Source: Peribacillus kribbensis DSM 17871
GTDB taxonomy: Bacteria > Bacillota > Bacilli > Bacillales > DSM-1321
Direction of reading: 5' to 3'
DNA length: 64,000 nucleotides
Assembly: GCF_000430765.1 (NCBI RefSeq)
Contig: NZ_KE387239.1
Coordinates: 305,729 to 369,728 of the forward strand
The notes beneath the pieces were generated by a model. It saw only the letters and a program-made list of their open reading frames with translations. It was not told the DNA's origin and made no database searches. A program made the translations under genes and the position numbers. Every line of letters begins with the position of its first letter. Position 1 is the first letter of the stretch. Below, one piece after another: positions 62,391 through 64,000 of this stretch.

Positions 62391-62651
62391 TTGAATAAAC
62401 AGCCTAAATCCATACAATTAACTCAGTGGTTGGAAGAATGGGATCCATTAAACATCGGGAAAGCCTCTTATGATACAGAAAAGGCAGACATCATGGGGAT
62501 TCTGTATGTAACGGATAATCCGCGGATCGTAGCCCAGAAAATAAAGGAAACTCTCGACTTCTCATTTGGTGAAGCACCCAGTACGGAAAAGTGCCTGGAA
62601 GCCGCCCATACACTTATCCTGTTGAAAAATGATATATCCTGTTCTTTATAA
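62391..62651 (+). CDS. yugE: YugE family protein (DUF1871)
   Basis: 86 residues from TTG 62391 (GGAGTG upstream), exactly the size of B. subtilis YugE. IQLTQWLEEWDPLNIGKASYDTE, then ILYVTDNPRIVAQKIKETLDFSF, typical of the DUF1871 family. Function unknown. Divergent from patB and convergent with the hydrolase gene. Confidence 0.83.
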   Translation: MNKQPKSIQLTQWLEEWDPLNIGKASYDTEKADIMGILYVTDNPRIVAQKIKETLDFSFGEAPSTEKCLEAAHTLILLKNDISCSL

Positions 62652-62657
62652 ACTTTT

Positions 62658-63506
62658 CTAATTGATACCTCCATCTATAAACTCTTTTATGCAGGTGAAT
62701 ACTTTTTCCGGTTCTTCTTCTGGTAAAAGATGGCCTGCATGATTAAATACAATCAGCTTTGCATGTGGAAGATCACTCTCCAGGCGCTGGCCGACCCTAA
62801 GGGGAACAATCTTGTCCTGCTCTCCCCAAATAAGAAGGCAGGGAGTCTGGATCTGCTTTAAATCCTCTGTGTTAAGATCTTCTTCACGGTCCCTTATCAT
62901 TTTTGTAAGCCCCTTAAATATTTGGTCATCAAGAAATGGCTCCATATATCCATCAATCATATCCTGGTCGATCATTTCTTGATTGAACACGACACTTCGA
63001 AGATTTTCTTCAACGCCTGACTTTTCGAGCCAGCGCTTTACAAGCAGGTGAAAAAAAGGGAGGCGGCTGCTCATTACGAGGAGTCTGCCTAATTTCTGCA
63101 TATACCCCGAGCTGCACAAAAGGACTGCCCCTTCCACTCTTTCAGAATCCTGCTGCATCATATTCAAGCAGATTTGGCCGCCCATGGAATGGCCTGCCAA
63201 AAGTACTTTTTTGATACCCAGGCAGTTTAATAGCTCAAGGGCAAGAAGAGCCTGGTTGCGGCTTGAATACAGATACTTTTGGCTTTTTCCGCTGCTTCCA
63301 AAAGGAGGGAGATCCATAGATAGAATATTATATTCCTGCCGGAGGTAAGGGATCAGCCTGCGGAAGCTGAAGGAGGATGATAAAAAACCGTGGATTAGCA
63401 TGATGGTTGGTGCAGAAGGATTCTGTGGATAGTATTCATAATAAATGTCGTGGCCTAAGATGGTCATCCTCCTGCCCGTGTTTTCCGAAGTTTGTAAGGC
63501 TTTCAT
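62658..63506 (-). CDS. yugF: Alpha/beta-hydrolase YugF
   Basis: 282 residues from ATG 63506, preceded by AAGGAGGGG; the longer frame includes that box. Alpha/beta hydrolase: PTIMLIHGFLSSSFSF (oxyanion region), nucleophile elbow LLAGHSMGGQI (GHSMG), acid in LLIWGEQDKIVP and the catalytic His in VFNHAGHLLPEE. Substrate not predictable. Yug order matches B. subtilis. Confidence 0.9.
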   Translation of the reverse strand: MKALQTSENTGRRMTILGHDIYYEYYPQNPSAPTIMLIHGFLSSSFSFRRLIPYLRQEYNILSMDLPPFGSSGKSQKYLYSSRNQALLALELLNCLGIKKVLLAGHSMGGQICLNMMQQDSERVEGAVLLCSSGYMQKLGRLLVMSSRLPFFHLLVKRWLEKSGVEENLRSVVFNQEMIDQDMIDGYMEPFLDDQIFKGLTKMIRDREEDLNTEDLKQIQTPCLLIWGEQDKIVPLRVGQRLESDLPHAKLIVFNHAGHLLPEEEPEKVFTCIKEFIDGGIN

Positions 63507-63591
63507 AGTTACCCCTCCTTGTTTTACAAATATTTTACCCTTCCCGTGATAAAAACTCTCTCTAATAGGCAAGAATGGTTTAATAAAAAAA

Positions 63592-63611
63592 TCCCAGGCG
63601 GCCTGCCGGGG
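63592..63611 (-). terminator. Terminator of the SASP gene
   Basis: CCCAGGC...GCCGGGG hairpin followed, on the minus strand, by ATTTTTTTATT. Confidence 0.6.
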
Positions 63612-63636
63612 ACTTCTGCATTTTTGTATTATTCAC

Positions 63637-63897
63637 TTAGCTATTTCTTTTGGTCAAACTTTCTTGAGCCATCCTGACTAAATCCTTTACCATGCTTCCG
63701 CCGAGCCTTCCTCCCACTTTACCTGCCTGTTTGGAAGTAAGTCGGCCATTATAGCCCTTTTCTAAAGGTACACCCATTTCTTTAGCTGCTTCGTATTTAG
63801 CATTCTCTGGAATATCGGCGTGGACAGTTCTTGCCTTCAAGTCGTCAAGTGCCCGCCGGGCTTCGGGCACAAGAATGCGGTTCCTTCTTCGGGACAT
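63637..63897 (-). CDS. Small acid-soluble spore protein, alpha/beta type
   Basis: 86 residues. NRILVPEARRALDDLKA, then the GPR-protease region ENAKYEAAKEMGV, and the DNA-binding block GYNGRLTSKQAGKVGGRLGGSMVK, which carries the conserved Gly and Lys residues of alpha/beta SASPs. Made in the forespore and coats spore DNA to protect it. AAGGAGAA precedes the ATG. It is somewhat longer than SspA/B and has a basic RRRNR N-terminus, so it is probably a minor paralogue; the exact ssp name is not assigned. Confidence 0.93.
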   Translation of the reverse strand: MSRRRNRILVPEARRALDDLKARTVHADIPENAKYEAAKEMGVPLEKGYNGRLTSKQAGKVGGRLGGSMVKDLVRMAQESLTKRNS

Positions 63898-64000
63898 CGA
63901 TTTTCTCCTTTCCTTCTAGTTTTAAAGGCTCTATATAGAGGGTATGGATGAATGACTTCTTAAAAATTTTGAAGTCTTTCATAATGTTCCTTTTGATGAT

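Noticed and set aside
1-64000. CRISPR array, tRNA or rRNA genes, transposases, prophage
   Set aside because: No regularly spaced direct repeats, no cloverleaf or rRNA signatures and no transposase or phage motifs were seen on either strand.

Overview
The window comes from the chromosome of an endospore-forming Bacillaceae bacterium (a Bacillus/Cytobacillus/Mesobacillus-type genome). The evidence is the long run of genes in B. subtilis yun/yut/yui/yuf/yug order (yunF, yunD, yunC, lytH, yutD, yutE, yutF, pgpA/yutG, yutH, hom-thrC-thrB, yutI, yuzD, yutJ, yuzB, yutM, yumC, yumB, yuiA-yuiD, pepA, yufK, pbpD, kapD, kapB, patB, yugE, yugF), the many sporulation genes, the strong AGGAGG-type ribosome binding sites and the frequent GTG/TTG starts. 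No rRNA, tRNA, CRISPR array, intact transposase or prophage was seen.

Region 1 (1-9 kb) is the unusual part. It is visibly more AT-rich than the rest and holds two divergent transcription units that combine ATP-grasp amide ligases with Mur-ligase-like enzymes. The minus strand carries a 731-residue YheC/D-type ATP-grasp fused to a Mur ligase, then an unlisted 42-codon Cys-rich peptide with a near-perfect Shine-Dalgarno, then a protein with two tandem YheC/D-like ATP-grasp units that runs off the left edge. The plus strand carries an L-amino-acid-ligase-like ATP-grasp, a split version of the fusion (a degenerate ATP-grasp protein followed by a Mur ligase), and a second, MurF-shaped Mur ligase. 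The ATP-grasp plus Mur ligase combination resembles cyanophycin synthetase. A sigma-K-like promoter precedes the fusion gene. I infer a sporulation-linked system that builds or attaches a peptide-like polymer or tag, possibly on the small peptide. This is the best candidate for an undescribed system.

Region 2 (9.6-27 kb): an amino-acid permease with a possible CcpA site, sporulenol/squalene-hopene cyclase with a fold-back leader that can mask its ribosome binding site, a catalytically defective M50-like membrane protein, yunF-yunD-yunC, yteA, small spore proteins, an amt-glnK nitrogen operon with a perfect TnrA/GlnR box, an HD-GYP and an EAL c-di-GMP phosphodiesterase, lytH and several small yut genes. 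Region 3 (27-38.5 kb): an epimerase, pgpA, yutH, the threonine operon, Fe-S maturation factors, a decayed STAS-domain gene and an NADH dehydrogenase-like flavoprotein.

Region 4 (38.5-50 kb): an AT-rich insert-like SDR gene, an AraC-type regulator with a possible phosphomimetic receiver upstream of hutU-hutI, ferredoxin/flavodoxin-NADP reductase (yumC), NADH dehydrogenase (yumB, with a Rex-like site), a repeat-rich intergenic stretch, and yuiA-yuiC. Region 5 (50-64 kb): a BtuF-like protein, yuiD, pepA, a Gly-rich protein, an unexplained structured 300-bp leader before a DedA gene, a thioesterase, yufK, pbpD, kapD and kapB (no kinB present), a lipoprotein cyclophilin, an intergenic repeat zone with a truncated P-loop gene, patB, yugE, yugF and an alpha/beta-type SASP.

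Dispersed GC-rich intergenic repeats (18.2, 26.0 and 59.7 kb) and long hairpin terminators punctuate the sequence. Function calls rest on reading motifs and gene order by eye; no database search was run.
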